DNA from: Sediminibacterium sp.
Lineage (GTDB): Bacteria > Bacteroidota > Bacteroidia > Chitinophagales > Chitinophagaceae
Direction: 5' to 3'
Assembly: GCA_021300455.1 (NCBI GenBank)
Contig: JAJTDP010000024.1
Span: 1 to 32,349, forward strand
DNA length: 32,349 bases
Shown: positions 23,758 through 32,349 of the stretch, piece by piece
Numbering within the stretch: position 1 is the stretch's first letter
Layout: each line of letters starts with the position of its first letter
The notes under the pieces: generated by a model
What the model saw: only the letters and a program-made list of their open reading frames with translations
What the model was told of the DNA's origin: nothing
Databases searched by the model: none
Made by a program: the position numbers and the translations under genes

Positions 23758-24820
23758 ATGAAATATTATATCATTGCTGGAGAAGCCAGCGGAGATTTAC
23801 ACGGCGCCAACTTAATTAAATCAATTAAGTCAATGGACCAGCTTGCTCAAATTCAGTGCTGGGGTGGTGAACTCATGCAAGCAGCCGGCGGTCATTTAGT
23901 AAAACATTATAGAGACCTAGCCTATATGGGTTTTGTGGAAGTAGCTTTAAACCTTTCCACTATTTTAAACAATATTCGTTTTTGTAAAAAAGATATTGCT
24001 GCCTTTGTGCCTGATGTACTTATCTGTATCGATTATAGTTTACTTTATTGCTCCACAGGTATGGGCTTGGAAAGAAAATAGAGTGCCTGCCATGCGGGCA
24101 AGCATTGATCGCTTATTATGTATTCTTCCTTTTGAAAAAAAATATTTTAAAGATAGATGGGATTGGGAAGTAGATTATATAGGACATCCCTTAATGGAAG
24201 TCATTGCAGCTCAAAATAATTTAGCACATCCTCTTCCTAGCTTGCAAGGTCAAAATATTATTGCATTACTTCCAGGTAGCAGAAAACAAGAGATAGAAAA
24301 AAAATTACCCTTAATGCTAAGCGTGGCTATTCATTTTCCGGCATATCAGTTTGTAGTGGCTCAAGCGCCCGGTTTAAATGACGAATGGTTTAATAACTTA
24401 ATAAGCCCTCAACTAAATGTACATGTTGTAAAGGCAAGTACTTACGCATTATTACAACATAGTAAGGCAGCCCTAGTCACTAGCGGTACGGCTACTTTAG
24501 AAACTGCTTTATTGAATGTACCACAAGTTGTATGTTATAAAGGAAGCCCTATTACATATGCACTGGCTAAATTTTTTGTAAAAATTAAATTTATCGCGCT
24601 AGTGAATTTGATAATGGAAAAAGAAGTGGTGAAAGAATTAATTCAAGACGAATTAAATACCCATAATTTAGTGATAGAGTTATCTAAATTATTGGAAGAC
24701 AGTAAAACACAAAATGAAATGAGCGCCCACTACGCTGCTTTAAAAGAGATACTCATGACGGGCGAAAAGGCCACCGATGTCGCTGCTGAAATAATTATGG
24801 AGACGATTCAAAAAAAATAG
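23758..24820 (+). pseudogene. lpxB: Lipid-A-disaccharide synthase, disrupted by internal deletion and frame change
   Basis: LpxB joins UDP-2,3-diacylglucosamine and lipid X to form the lipid A disaccharide at the inner membrane. The first part is normal: YYIIAGEASGDLHGANL, WGGELMQAAGG, AYMGFVEV, and FVPDVLICIDY (to 24036). The next conserved block, VYFIAPQVWAWKENRV, begins at 24038 in the +1 frame and runs normally through LLPGSRKQEIEKKLP and TSGTATLETAL to the stop at 24818-24820. The expected link of about 18 residues (PxFNxxxA-type segment after IDY) is absent, so about 53-56 bases, of the form 3n+2, appear lost at 24034-24040. No ribosomal frameshift could restore the missing motif. Confidence 0.9.
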
Positions 24821-24846
24821 GCTACCTGAACTTATTAGCTAGCCTC

Positions 24847-24885
24847 ATTTATTTACCTTACTTACTTATTTATTTATTTACTTCG
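24847..24885. repeat. TTAT/TTAC tetranucleotide tract downstream of lpxB
   Basis: About eight imperfect four-base units (TTAC and TTAT variants) lie between lpxB and the convergent small gene. Just upstream AGGCTA and TAGCCT around 24829-24847 can form a weak hairpin. A low-complexity spacer; no gene seen. Confidence 0.5.
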
Positions 24886-24886
24886 C

Positions 24887-25066
24887 TTATTTTTTAAAAT
24901 AAGGAATAATTAAAAATTTAAATAGCATCACTAACAATGATACTAAAAACATTAATAATGAAAGGCGATTCATTCCATGCATGGCTTTCATCATCCCTGT
25001 TCTTTCTTGATTCGGATCACGCTTTACTATAAATAAGTACTCCCCAATTTGTCTTAAAAATTTCAT
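24887..25066 (-). CDS. Small membrane protein, DUF6728-like
   Basis: This is a 59-residue ORF from ATG 25066 to TAA 24887. The N-terminal KFLRQIGEYLFIVKRDP and following MKAMHGMNRLSLLMF resemble a small Bacteroidota-specific family (DUF6728 by memory), with a single hydrophobic helix (LSLLMFLVSLLVMLFKFLII, residues 35-54) and a basic tail. It lies 22 bases downstream of metX on the same strand. Function unknown. Its recognisable sequence supports it being a true gene despite its size. Confidence 0.7.
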   Translation of the reverse strand: MKFLRQIGEYLFIVKRDPNQERTGMMKAMHGMNRLSLLMFLVSLLVMLFKFLIIPYFKK

Positions 25067-25088
25067 TACTTTCTTTTTATGAAGTTAG

Positions 25089-25974
25089 TTAAACTTGTTT
25101 CGCTAACCAAGCTTTTAAATGATCGGTAATTTGAACAGACTCAATAATAAATCCATCATGTCCATAGGCTGAATCAATAGCTACTAAGCTGGCCTTAGGC
25201 ATATGCTGTTTCATAAAACGCTGTTCATCTAATGGACATAATATATCGCTGTTAATACCCATTATAAAAGTAGGTATTTGAATGGTGCCCAATGTTTTAA
25301 TTAAATCGCCACCTCTTTTGCGCGCTATATGATGACTATCCATTGACTTAGTTAATAACCAATAACTATAGGCATTGAACCTGCTTACTAATTTATCGCC
25401 TTGATAATTAATATAAGAAGAAGCTTTAAAATTATCTATTTTTTCAGGGTCATCGTCGGTTTGTTTTTCCTGATAAATTCCATAATTGCGATAAGTTAAC
25501 ATGCCAATGGCTCTAGCAGCTTTCAATCCCTTCGCGCCAGCATTCGGTGTGGGTTCTTTCCATGTGCAATCAGCTTCAATAGCCAAACGTTGTGCAGTAT
25601 GTATTGCCACACCCCATGCACTTTCTGAACAGGATGTTGCAATAAGGAACATTTTTTTAATAACGGTGGGCTCATAGATGGCCCATTCTAAGGCTTGATA
25701 ACCACCCATACTTCCGCCTAATAATAAATCAATGGAATCAATACCTAAATGCGTTCTTAATAAAATATGCGCCTTTACCATATCGCGAATAGTAATAGTT
25801 GGAAAATTATCAAAACTGATATTGGTTCCAATGGTCTCGGTACTTAATGGCCCCGTAGACCCATAAACCAGGGGTATAGCTACCATAGCTATGATAGGCG
25901 ATGGTTAGCTTAGGCAGGCTCACCCCGCATTCTAAGCTAAAAGGACTTTCATAATTATAAATCTTAGGCTCCAT
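25089..25974 (-). pseudogene. metX: Homoserine O-acetyltransferase, disrupted by internal deletion and frame change
   Basis: MetX acylates homoserine for methionine synthesis. From ATG 25974 the N-terminus is family-like (MEPKIYNYESPFSLECG, then LTIAYHSYGSYTPG) up to about 25868. The next conserved block, YGSTGP, is in a different frame, and from there the alpha/beta-hydrolase core continues: nucleophile in GGSMGGYQALEWA, Asp in GINSDILCP, His in AYGHDGF. The usual intervening segment with the VCHALT oxyanion-hole motif and the DWWxGxVG region is absent; about 140-160 bases (3n+2) seem lost at 25863-25870. As given the gene cannot make a working enzyme. metZ nearby is intact. Confidence 0.88.
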
Positions 25975-26013
25975 TTTTTCGTATTCTAATGCAAAGTAAC
26001 TATCTATTTGAAT

Positions 26014-26021
26014 TACATTTG
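26014..26021 (+). promoter_or_regulatory. Promoter -7 box for the OsmC-family gene
   Basis: TACATTTG matches TAnnTTTG exactly, 47 bases upstream of ATG 26069. On the other strand TACTTTG (plus-strand 25991-25997) could serve metX, making this a divergent promoter region. Confidence 0.5.
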
Positions 26022-26068
26022 CATAATCATTGGAAATTATATTTCAATAAACTAACAATTATTATTTT

Positions 26069-26488
26069 ATGGCTAGAATGACAGTTACAAGAATAAACGA
26101 TGCATTTGCATTTAATGCAGTGGATGAAGCCCATAATTCAATGATATTGGACATTCCCGTTGACCAAGGAGGCCATGGCACAGGACTTAGACCTATGCAA
26201 ACTTTATTGAGTGCACTAGGCGCTTGCAGTGGTGTAGATATTGTGATGATATTAAACAAACAAAAAGAAACCATTGAGTTTTTTGAAATGATCATTGATG
26301 GAGAACGTGAAACAGGTAAAGAACCTGCTTTATGGACCACCGTTCATATTATTTTCAAATTCAAAGGCAGCATGACCAAAGAGAAAGCAGAAAAAGCTTG
26401 CGCGTTGTCTATTGATAAATATTGTTCTGTTGCAGCTACCCTAAGAGCAGCAGGTGCTGTTATTAGCTGGGAAGTGGAGATAGGATAA
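26069..26488 (+). CDS. OsmC/Ohr-family peroxiredoxin-like protein
   Basis: This 139-residue protein has the two family cysteines: Cys53 in LSALGACSGVDIV and Cys119 in DKYCSVAATL. By family knowledge such proteins reduce organic hydroperoxides with thiols; the YhfA/OsmC subgroup often lacks a proven substrate. GGHGTGLRPMQTLL is the usual dimer-loop segment. It is 61 bases upstream of metZ on the same strand, and divergent from metX, placing it between two sulfur-amino-acid genes. Complete. Confidence 0.88.
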   Translation: MARMTVTRINDAFAFNAVDEAHNSMILDIPVDQGGHGTGLRPMQTLLSALGACSGVDIVMILNKQKETIEFFEMIIDGERETGKEPALWTTVHIIFKFKGSMTKEKAEKACALSIDKYCSVAATLRAAGAVISWEVEIG

Positions 26489-26549
26489 GGTAAAAAAGAT
26501 AAGATTAAATAAACTAGTTTGAAAAAGAAATAGACTTTAAAATATTTGT

Positions 26550-27716
26550 ATGAAGCATACGCAATCAAAATTAATTAGAACACAAATTCCAAGAACGGCT
26601 GAAGGGGAACATGCGAGTCCTTTATATCTTACAAGTAGTTTTTGTTTTGATAATGCCGAAGATATGCGTGCTGCATTTGCAGATGAAACAGATGTGAATA
26701 TTTATAGTCGTTTCTCTAATCCAAATGTGCAAGAGTTTGTAGATCGTTTATGTATTTTAGAAAATGCAGAAGCAGGCTTCGCCACTGCTACTGGAATGAG
26801 TGCAGTGTTTGGATCCTTTATGGCTTTATTAAAAAAAGGAGACCACCTTTTATCATGTGATTCAGTTTTTGGAAGTACACATACCGTTGTTTCTAAATAC
26901 TTGCCTAAATATGGAATTGATTTTAGTTATGTAAGTGCCAATGCAACTGCTGCTCAGTGGGAGGCAGCCATTACGCCACAAACTAAAATGATCTATTTAG
27001 AAACCCCTACGAATCCTGGATTAGAAGTAATAGATATTGCTATGGTAAGCACCATTGCTAAAAAACATAATATTATTTTAAATGTAGACAATTGTTTTGC
27101 CACGCCTATTGGTCAAACACCCATTGACTTAGGAGCCGACATCGTAATACATTCCGCTACTAAATGGATTGATGGACAAGGTCGCGTTTTAGGAGGCGCC
27201 ATTGTAGGTCGCAAGGACTTAATTCATGAAATGTATTTATTCTGTCGTGCAACAGGTCCTTCTCTTTCTCCTTTCAATGCATGGATATTAAGTAAAAGTT
27301 TAGAGACTTTAGAAGTGCGTATGGAAAGACATTGTAGTAATGCATTATTTGTTGCAGAAAAATTAGAAGGCCATTCAAAAATTAATTTTGTTAAATATCC
27401 TTTCTTAACATCACACCCACATTATGCAATTGCCAAAAAGCAAATGACTAATGGGGGTGGAATTCTTTGTTTTGAAATTAAAGGTGGCATTGAAGCAGGC
27501 CGCAAATTTTTAAATAATATTAAAATGTTATCGCTTACTGCTAATTTAGGAGATACCAGAAGTATTGCTTCCCACCCTGCTAGCACCACACATGCAAAAC
27601 TTTCTCCACAAGAACGAGAGGCTGTAAGTATTAGCGATGGACTCATAAGAATATCAGTTGGCCTTGAGCATAAGGAAGATATTGTAGCCGATATACTGCA
27701 GGCTTTAGAAGCTTAA
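26550..27716 (+). CDS. metZ: O-acyl-homoserine sulfhydrylase / cystathionine-gamma-synthase-family enzyme
   Basis: This 388-residue PLP enzyme of the Cys/Met metabolism family most likely makes homocysteine from O-acyl-homoserine and sulfide. Tyr52 and Arg54 in IYSRFSNPN bind the cofactor phosphate of the partner subunit, Asp180 in [10 protein letters not shown] and Lys205 in [11 protein letters not shown] hold PLP, and [19 protein letters not shown] is the C-terminal signature. The MetZ-type GQGRVLGG sequence and pairing with metX support sulfhydrylase over cystathionine synthase or lyase, which cannot be fully excluded. Confidence 0.9.
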   Translation: MKHTQSKLIRTQIPRTAEGEHASPLYLTSSFCFDNAEDMRAAFADETDVNIYSRFSNPNVQEFVDRLCILENAEAGFATATGMSAVFGSFMALLKKGDHLLSCDSVFGSTHTVVSKYLPKYGIDFSYVSANATAAQWEAAITPQTKMIYLETPTNPGLEVIDIAMVSTIAKKHNIILNVDNCFATPIGQTPIDLGADIVIHSATKWIDGQGRVLGGAIVGRKDLIHEMYLFCRATGPSLSPFNAWILSKSLETLEVRMERHCSNALFVAEKLEGHSKINFVKYPFLTSHPHYAIAKKQMTNGGGILCFEIKGGIEAGRKFLNNIKMLSLTANLGDTRSIASHPASTTHAKLSPQEREAVSISDGLIRISVGLEHKEDIVADILQALEA

Positions 27717-27831
27717 TGCATGCCTATTTTTTAATCAATTTTTGATCATTTTTTCATCATTTTTTTGGGCGCTAAAAGGCAATTTTCCAATTTTTTGAGT
27801 ATATTGAATACGCTTAAATACAGCTCGATAT

Positions 27832-29040
27832 ATGAAAACAAAAATTAGCGTAATGCTGTCCTCCATGATGTTCTTGCAATATTATATTTGGGGTGCATGG
27901 TATGTGACAATGGGAACTTATATGGGCGAAATTTTAAAGTCTACAGGGCTTGATATCGGAGCTGCTTATAGTGCTGTGGCTATTGCCACTATTTTTAGTC
28001 CCTTTTTTGTAGGCATGATTGCTGATCGTTTTTTTGCTGCTCAAAAAATTATGGGCGTATTACATTTTGTAGGTGCTGCCTTACTTTTTTATGCTACTAA
28101 GGTTAACAATGAAAGTTTTTACTGGGTCATTTTAATTTACGCCCTTTTATATATGCCCACCATTGCATTAAGTAATAGTGTAGCCTTCGCTCAAATGACC
28201 GACCCAGGAAAACAATTTCCTTGGATACGCGTATTTGGAACCTTAGGTTGGATAGCGGCAGGTATTGTGATTGGACAATTAGGTATTGAAAAAACAGAAG
28301 GTACATTTTATGTAGCTGCTGGCGTATCTGCTTTTTTAGGCTTATTAAGTTTTGCGCTTCCTAATACACCTCCTAAGGCACAGGCAGAAAAAGTAACGGT
28401 GGGTTCTATCTTAGGCACAGACGCCTTTGTACTATTTAAATCAAGATCATTTTTTATATTTTTCGTATCAGCTATTTTAATTTGTATTCCTCTTTCATTT
28501 TATTACGGATTTGCGAACCCCTTTTTAAACGAAGTAGGTTTAGAAAATGCAGCAAGTAAAATGACCATGGGACAAATGTCAGAGGCTTTATTTATTTTAG
28601 CTATTCCTTTTATGTTTAATAGAGTGGGTGTAAAAAATATGCTCATATTAGGCATTAGCGCCTGGTTGCTTCGTTATGTATTTTTCGCTTATGGCAATAT
28701 GGAAAATAGCTGGATGTTATATGCAGGTATTATTTTACATGGCATTTGTTATGATTTCTTTTTTGTAACAGGTTATATGTACACAGAGAAAAAAGCAGGT
28801 GAAAAAATTAAGAATGCTGCTCAAGGCTTATTTACCTTTGCCACTTATGGGGTGGGTATGTATATAGGTACTTTGTATAGTGGTCGTGTGGTGGATCAAT
28901 ATAAGGTAGCCACTGCGGTCGGTGGGGCTAGCCAACATAATTGGCAAAGTATATGGTTAGTGCCAGCAGCTATTGCAGGTGCAGTATTAATTGCCTTTAT
29001 TTTATTTTTTAAAGAGAAAAAAGAAACAGTAGCTGTTTGA
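27832..29040 (+). CDS. MFS transporter, nucleoside:H+ symporter (NupG/XapB) type
   Basis: This 402-residue protein has about 12 hydrophobic segments. The start (MLSSMMFLQYYIWGAWYVTMGTYM), AIATIFSPFFVGMIADRFF, NSVAFAQM, and WIRVFGTLGWIAAGIVIG match the nucleoside:proton symporter branch of the major facilitator superfamily. In Bacteroidota these are often placed beside Gfo/Idh/MocA oxidoreductases, as here, and may transport sugars or cyclitols instead of nucleosides; the substrate is uncertain. The 115-base gap upstream holds T-rich tracts and short repeats but no exact -7 box. Confidence 0.85.
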   Translation: MKTKISVMLSSMMFLQYYIWGAWYVTMGTYMGEILKSTGLDIGAAYSAVAIATIFSPFFVGMIADRFFAAQKIMGVLHFVGAALLFYATKVNNESFYWVILIYALLYMPTIALSNSVAFAQMTDPGKQFPWIRVFGTLGWIAAGIVIGQLGIEKTEGTFYVAAGVSAFLGLLSFALPNTPPKAQAEKVTVGSILGTDAFVLFKSRSFFIFFVSAILICIPLSFYYGFANPFLNEVGLENAASKMTMGQMSEALFILAIPFMFNRVGVKNMLILGISAWLLRYVFFAYGNMENSWMLYAGIILHGICYDFFFVTGYMYTEKKAGEKIKNAAQGLFTFATYGVGMYIGTLYSGRVVDQYKVATAVGGASQHNWQSIWLVPAAIAGAVLIAFILFFKEKKETVAV

Positions 29041-29155
29041 TAATATGCATTTTTAATCAAAAAAAATAAGCATTATTCATTAAGTTTTATTAAATTAAAC
29101 ATACTAAGCACTTATTTAAACAAAATCAATTATAAAAATCTAAAAATTATTCAAG

Positions 29156-30346
29156 ATGCGTATTGCAATGTTAGGAGCAGGTTTTATTGGACGTTTTTAT
29201 GCCGATGCCCTGCAAGGATATAGAAGTAAAGACAAGGTAGTTAGTATTTATGCCCGCCGTGAAGAATCTGCCACCAAGTTTGCTGCAGATTATGGTTGTG
29301 CTCATTGGACTACCGATATGGAAGCTGCTATCTCCCACCCCGATGTGGATGTGGTATGTATTGCCCTTCCAAACAATATTCATGAGATTGCTGTAATGTT
29401 ATGTTGCAAACATAAAAAAGCAGTGATGACTACAAAACCATTAGGTCGTAATGGTGAGGAAGCTAAGCGTATGCTAATTGCAGTAGAAGAAGCGGGAATA
29501 TTCAATGGCTATTTAGAAGACCTTGTCTATACTCCGAAATTTATTAAAGCTAACCAATCTGTGAAAGAAGGTGCAGTAGGAAGAATCTTATGGGCAAAGT
29601 CTCGTGAAACACATCCTGGCCCCCATAGTGATTGGTTCTGGGATATTGAGCAAGCAGGTGGTGGTTGTATTTTAGACCTTGGTTGCCATTGCGTTGAAAT
29701 TTCAAGATCATATATTGGAAAAGATATTAAGCCCATTGAAGTAATGTGTTGGGCCGATACACAAGTAAAGCCCATTGATGCCGAAGACCATGCCATTGGA
29801 CTGGTAAAGTATGAGAATGGCGCTATTGGACAGTTTGAAGTAAGCTGGACATTTAGAGGCGGCTTAGATTTACGCGATGAAGTAATGGGCACAGAAGGTA
29901 CTATTTGGATTAATAGTTTTTTAAGAACTGGTTTTGAAATGTTTACCACTGGAAAAGGGGGCGATTATATTTCAGAAAAATCGGAAAGCAATAGCGGTTG
30001 GTTATTCCCAGTAGGTGATGAATTAAATGAATTAGGGTATAACCATATGTTTATGGATATGTTTAATTCAATGGAAAAAGGAGAAGCGCCTAAAGAAACT
30101 TTTTACGATGGTTATATTGTGAACTGTGTTCTAGATGCTGCTTACCGTTCTGCTAAATCTAAATTATGGGAGCCCGTTAAATTAGATATATGGAGAGGCA
30201 AGACAGGCTTATCTAAAGAAAGCCATTTAGTAGAATACGATAAGGACCATTACTTAATTAAAGAAGAAATGACTCACTACGGTACGAAAAAACTAATCTT
30301 AAAAAATAAGGCTACAGGAAAGATTACCGAGCAGGTGATTGATTAG
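29156..30346 (+). CDS. Gfo/Idh/MocA-family oxidoreductase
   Basis: This is a 396-residue dehydrogenase. The N-terminal Rossmann motif GAGFIGRFY (residues 7-15) binds NAD(P); TTKPLGRNGEEAK contains the family EKP-like catalytic lysine segment (here TKP), and GGGCILDLGCHCVEI corresponds to the GGxxxDxGxH motif with the catalytic His. It probably oxidises or epimerises a sugar or inositol derivative. It follows the transporter gene by 115 bases and ends before a strong bidirectional terminator. The EKP-to-TKP change is worth noting but also occurs in the family as far as I recall. Confidence 0.85.
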   Translation: MRIAMLGAGFIGRFYADALQGYRSKDKVVSIYARREESATKFAADYGCAHWTTDMEAAISHPDVDVVCIALPNNIHEIAVMLCCKHKKAVMTTKPLGRNGEEAKRMLIAVEEAGIFNGYLEDLVYTPKFIKANQSVKEGAVGRILWAKSRETHPGPHSDWFWDIEQAGGGCILDLGCHCVEISRSYIGKDIKPIEVMCWADTQVKPIDAEDHAIGLVKYENGAIGQFEVSWTFRGGLDLRDEVMGTEGTIWINSFLRTGFEMFTTGKGGDYISEKSESNSGWLFPVGDELNELGYNHMFMDMFNSMEKGEAPKETFYDGYIVNCVLDAAYRSAKSKLWEPVKLDIWRGKTGLSKESHLVEYDKDHYLIKEEMTHYGTKKLILKNKATGKITEQVID

Positions 30347-30370
30347 TGATTAAGATATTAGTGAAATTAT

Positions 30371-30435
30371 CAATTCAATTTAATTCAATTCAATTCAATT
30401 CACTAGACTACACTTCAATTCAATCTAATTGAATT
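30371..30435. repeat. CAATT pentanucleotide repeat and hairpin
   Basis: Six CAATT units (30371-30400, one with T for C at 30381) are followed by further degenerate copies at 30416-30430. AATTCAAT (30417-30424) and ATTGAATT (30428-30435) form an eight-pair hairpin around CTA. It is intergenic, between the oxidoreductase stop and its terminator. Confidence 0.8.
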
Positions 30436-30451
30436 CAAGATTTACTTATAT

Positions 30452-30484
30452 AAAAAAGCACTCCTCAAAATGGAGTGCTTTTTT
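30452..30484. terminator. Bidirectional intrinsic terminator
   Basis: AAAAAAGCACTCC (30452-30464) pairs perfectly with GGAGTGCTTTTTT (30472-30484) around a seven-base loop. The A and T runs allow termination on both strands, fitting the convergent oxidoreductase and GH3 genes. Confidence 0.92.
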
Positions 30485-30506
30485 AATATCATAGTTTTAA
30501 ATAAAG

Positions 30507-32349
30507 TTATTTCGTCCAATTTACTTTTAGTGTTTTCACATCTCTAGAATTGGGTCCTAACATTACATTAAATTCACCCGACTCCCAGTCATACTTTAAA
30601 TCGGTGTTATAAAATTTCAATAGTTCAGGGGTAATTTCAAAACTTACTTTCTTCGACTCTCCCGCTGCTAATTCAATTTTTTGAAATCCTTTTAATTCTT
30701 GAACGGGTCTTGTTGCAGAACCTACTAAATCACGAATATATAATTGTACTACTTCTTTTCCTGTTACAGCACCTGTATTTTTTATTGTTACTGTAGCCAT
30801 TAATTTCTGATTTCCTTTTAAGGCTGTTGCAGACAAAGCAAAATCGCTGTACTCAAAATTTGTATAACTTAAGCCATAACCAAAAGGGTACAATGGCTCA
30901 TTACTTACATCTATATAATTAGATTGAAATTTAGAAAACCATTTATTTAATGGACGGCCTGTATTTTTATGATTATAATACAAAGGTATTTGACCTACAT
31001 TCTGAGGGAAACTCATGGTTAACTTACCTGAAGGATTTACCTTACCTAATAAAGCATCTGCAATAGCATCACCTGCTTCTGAACCTGCAAACCATACATC
31101 TAAGATAGCTGGCACATTGGCGTCTTCCCATGTTAGGGTTAAAGGACGGCCATTGAATAATACTAGCACCACTGGCTTGCCAGTAGCTATTAAAGCCTTT
31201 AAGAGTTTTTGTTGTGCAGCAGATAAATCTAAATTAGTCACTGATGCACTCTCTCCTGTGCTCTCTGCACCTTCTCCTAAAGCAGCTACAATCACATCTG
31301 CATTGGCACTCACCGCAAGGGCTTCTTCTAATAATTGTTCAGGTGTACGGCCATCTCTTGGAATATCTTTTCCAAACATGGTTAGTCTTTTCTCCAATTC
31401 CCAATCATCTTCTAAGTTAGAGCCCTTTGCATATACTACTTTTCCATTATCACCCACCCCCTCTGTTAAACCTTGTAATAAAGTAATTGATTTAGTATTA
31501 TCGGCACCCACGCTCCAAGTACCAGTCATATTTTCTTTGGCATTAGCTAAAGGCCCAACAAGCGCAATAGTTTTCCCTTTAGCTATGGGTAAAACATTAT
31601 TAGCATTTTTTAATAATACAAAACTTTGTGAAGCAATGGTTCTAGCTTCTGCTCTATTGGCTGCATTAAATACTTCAGCAGCCGATCTTTTCTCATCACA
31701 ATATTTATAAGGGTCATCAAATAAACCTAATTGATATTTAGCAATTAAAATACGCTCGGTAGCTTTATCAATTTGTGCTTGTGTTACTTTTCCTTCTTTT
31801 AAAGAAATGCCTATTGAATTTAAAAAGCCTTCTCCCACCATGTCCATGTCTACTCCTGCTTGCAATGCTTTTTCATTGACAGTTTTAAAATCGCCAAAGC
31901 CATGATTCACCATTTCAGGAATACCTGTATAATCTGAAACAACAAATCCATTAAACTTCCACTGCTTACGAAGTACATCATCTACTAACCATTTATTGCC
32001 CGATGCAGGTACTCCATCAATTTCATTAAAGGAAACCATCACAGAACCTACTCCTGCATCCACAGCCGCTTTATAAGGAGGAAAATACTCATTGTACATT
32101 CTTACACGACTCATATCAGTGGTATTGTAATCTCTACCACCTTCGGCAGCTCCATATAATGCATAATGCTTTACACAAGACATGATGGTATTATTCAATG
32201 ATAAGTCGTCACCTTGGTAACCATGTATCATGGCTTTAGCAATAGCTGAACTTAAAAAAGCATCTTCCCCATTTCCTTCTGAAGTTCTTCCCCAACGAGG
32301 ATCTCTTGTTAAATCCACCATGGGAGAGAAAGTCCACATAATGCCATCT
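30507..32349 (-). CDS. Glycoside hydrolase family 3 (BglX-like beta-glycosidase), partial (N-terminus beyond right edge)
   Basis: The frame is open to the right edge (DGIMWTFSPMVDLTRDPRWGR at the start of the visible part), so the signal peptide and about 130-160 N-terminal residues are missing. Visible domains: the rest of the TIM barrel with SCVKHYALYGAAEGG and the nucleophile Asp in GFVVSDYTG (codon at 31932-31934), the alpha/beta sandwich with VLLKNANNVLPI and GTWSVGADN, and the C-terminal fibronectin-III-like domain. FGYGLSYTNFEYS is typical of BglX periplasmic beta-glucosidases. Likely cleaves beta-linked glucose or xylose oligosaccharides; exact specificity unknown. Confidence 0.93.
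   Translation of the reverse strand, partial: DGIMWTFSPMVDLTRDPRWGRTSEGNGEDAFLSSAIAKAMIHGYQGDDLSLNNTIMSCVKHYALYGAAEGGRDYNTTDMSRVRMYNEYFPPYKAAVDAGVGSVMVSFNEIDGVPASGNKWLVDDVLRKQWKFNGFVVSDYTGIPEMVNHGFGDFKTVNEKALQAGVDMDMVGEGFLNSIGISLKEGKVTQAQIDKATERILIAKYQLGLFDDPYKYCDEKRSAAEVFNAANRAEARTIASQSFVLLKNANNVLPIAKGKTIALVGPLANAKENMTGTWSVGADNTKSITLLQGLTEGVGDNGKVVYAKGSNLEDDWELEKRLTMFGKDIPRDGRTPEQLLEEALAVSANADVIVAALGEGAESTGESASVTNLDLSAAQQKLLKALIATGKPVVLVLFNGRPLTLTWEDANVPAILDVWFAGSEAGDAIADALLGKVNPSGKLTMSFPQNVGQIPLYYNHKNTGRPLNKWFSKFQSNYIDVSNEPLYPFGYGLSYTNFEYSDFALSATALKGNQKLMATVTIKNTGAVTGKEVVQLYIRDLVGSATRPVQELKGFQKIELAAGESKKVSFEITPELLKFYNTDLKYDWESGEFNVMLGPNSRDVKTLKVNWTK

Noticed and set aside
25975-26068. SAM riboswitch upstream of metX
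   Set aside because: No SAM-I or SAM-II core could be recognised in the short divergent gap; only promoter-like boxes are seen.
31015-31710. 231-residue plus-strand ORF
   Set aside because: Entirely antisense to the GH3 gene, whose conserved motifs prove the minus-strand frame.

Overview
This AT-rich window looks like chromosomal DNA of a free-living Bacteroidota, most likely a Chitinophagaceae-type lineage. The evidence is a recurring -7 promoter box of the Bacteroidota form TAnnTTTG (ten exact matches placed sensibly upstream of genes), the absence of obvious Shine-Dalgarno sequences, and typical gene families: a CcmB/CcmC/CcmD haem export set, a FecA-like TonB receptor, a DUF6728-type small protein, the short AMP nucleosidase and a metX/metZ methionine pair. 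The genus assignment is inference. I see no insertion sequences, phage genes, integrases or CRISPR arrays.

Layout. 1-569: start of an SGNH/GDSL hydrolase, cut by the left edge. 712-785: tRNA-Gln(TTG) with promoter and terminator. 822-5495 (minus): a tight five-gene operon (DegT aminotransferase, UDP-glucose dehydrogenase, UDP-glucuronate decarboxylase, RfbD-like reductase, SET-domain methyltransferase) making nucleotide sugars for surface polysaccharide. 5625-8171 (plus): waaA, tdk, ccmB. 8289-11992: AMP nucleosidase, an orphan HsdR-N-type nuclease-fold protein, glutamate dehydrogenase, and ccmD/ccmC, which are separated from ccmB. 12130-13500: queA, preceded by a three-hairpin leader and followed by a tandem array of palindromes. 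13578-19817: FecA-like receptor, aspartate kinase + ssb (minus), mnmA, and an RsmB/NOP-type rRNA methyltransferase. 20042-24820: rpsT, guaA, an XRE-S24 regulator, surE, a small membrane protein, lpxB. 24887-27716: DUF6728-type gene, metX, an OsmC-family gene, metZ. 27832-32349: nucleoside-symporter-type MFS transporter, Gfo/Idh/MocA oxidoreductase, and a GH3 beta-glycosidase cut by the right edge.

The most striking observation is damage to conserved housekeeping genes. guaA, lpxB and metX each lack an internal block (estimated about 280, 55 and 150 bases by comparison with family members as I know them), and in each the two halves are left in different frames. ugd, and less certainly the RsmB/NOP gene, look as if they carry comparable in-frame losses. 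All other genes look full length. Either this is an assembly or sequencing artefact that joins non-adjacent bases, or it is a real deletion process; the sequence alone cannot decide, and read mapping would. The second notable item is the queA leader: two hairpins with the identical hexaloop CCGUAA and a third hairpin ending one base before the start codon, which looks like an undescribed cis-regulatory RNA.

Functionally the window is mostly core metabolism: envelope biogenesis (WaaA, LpxB, nucleotide sugars), tRNA/rRNA modification (QueA, MnmA, RsmB-like), cytochrome c maturation, aspartate-family and methionine synthesis (LysC, MetX, MetZ), purine metabolism (GuaA, Amn, SurE), and carbohydrate use at the right end.
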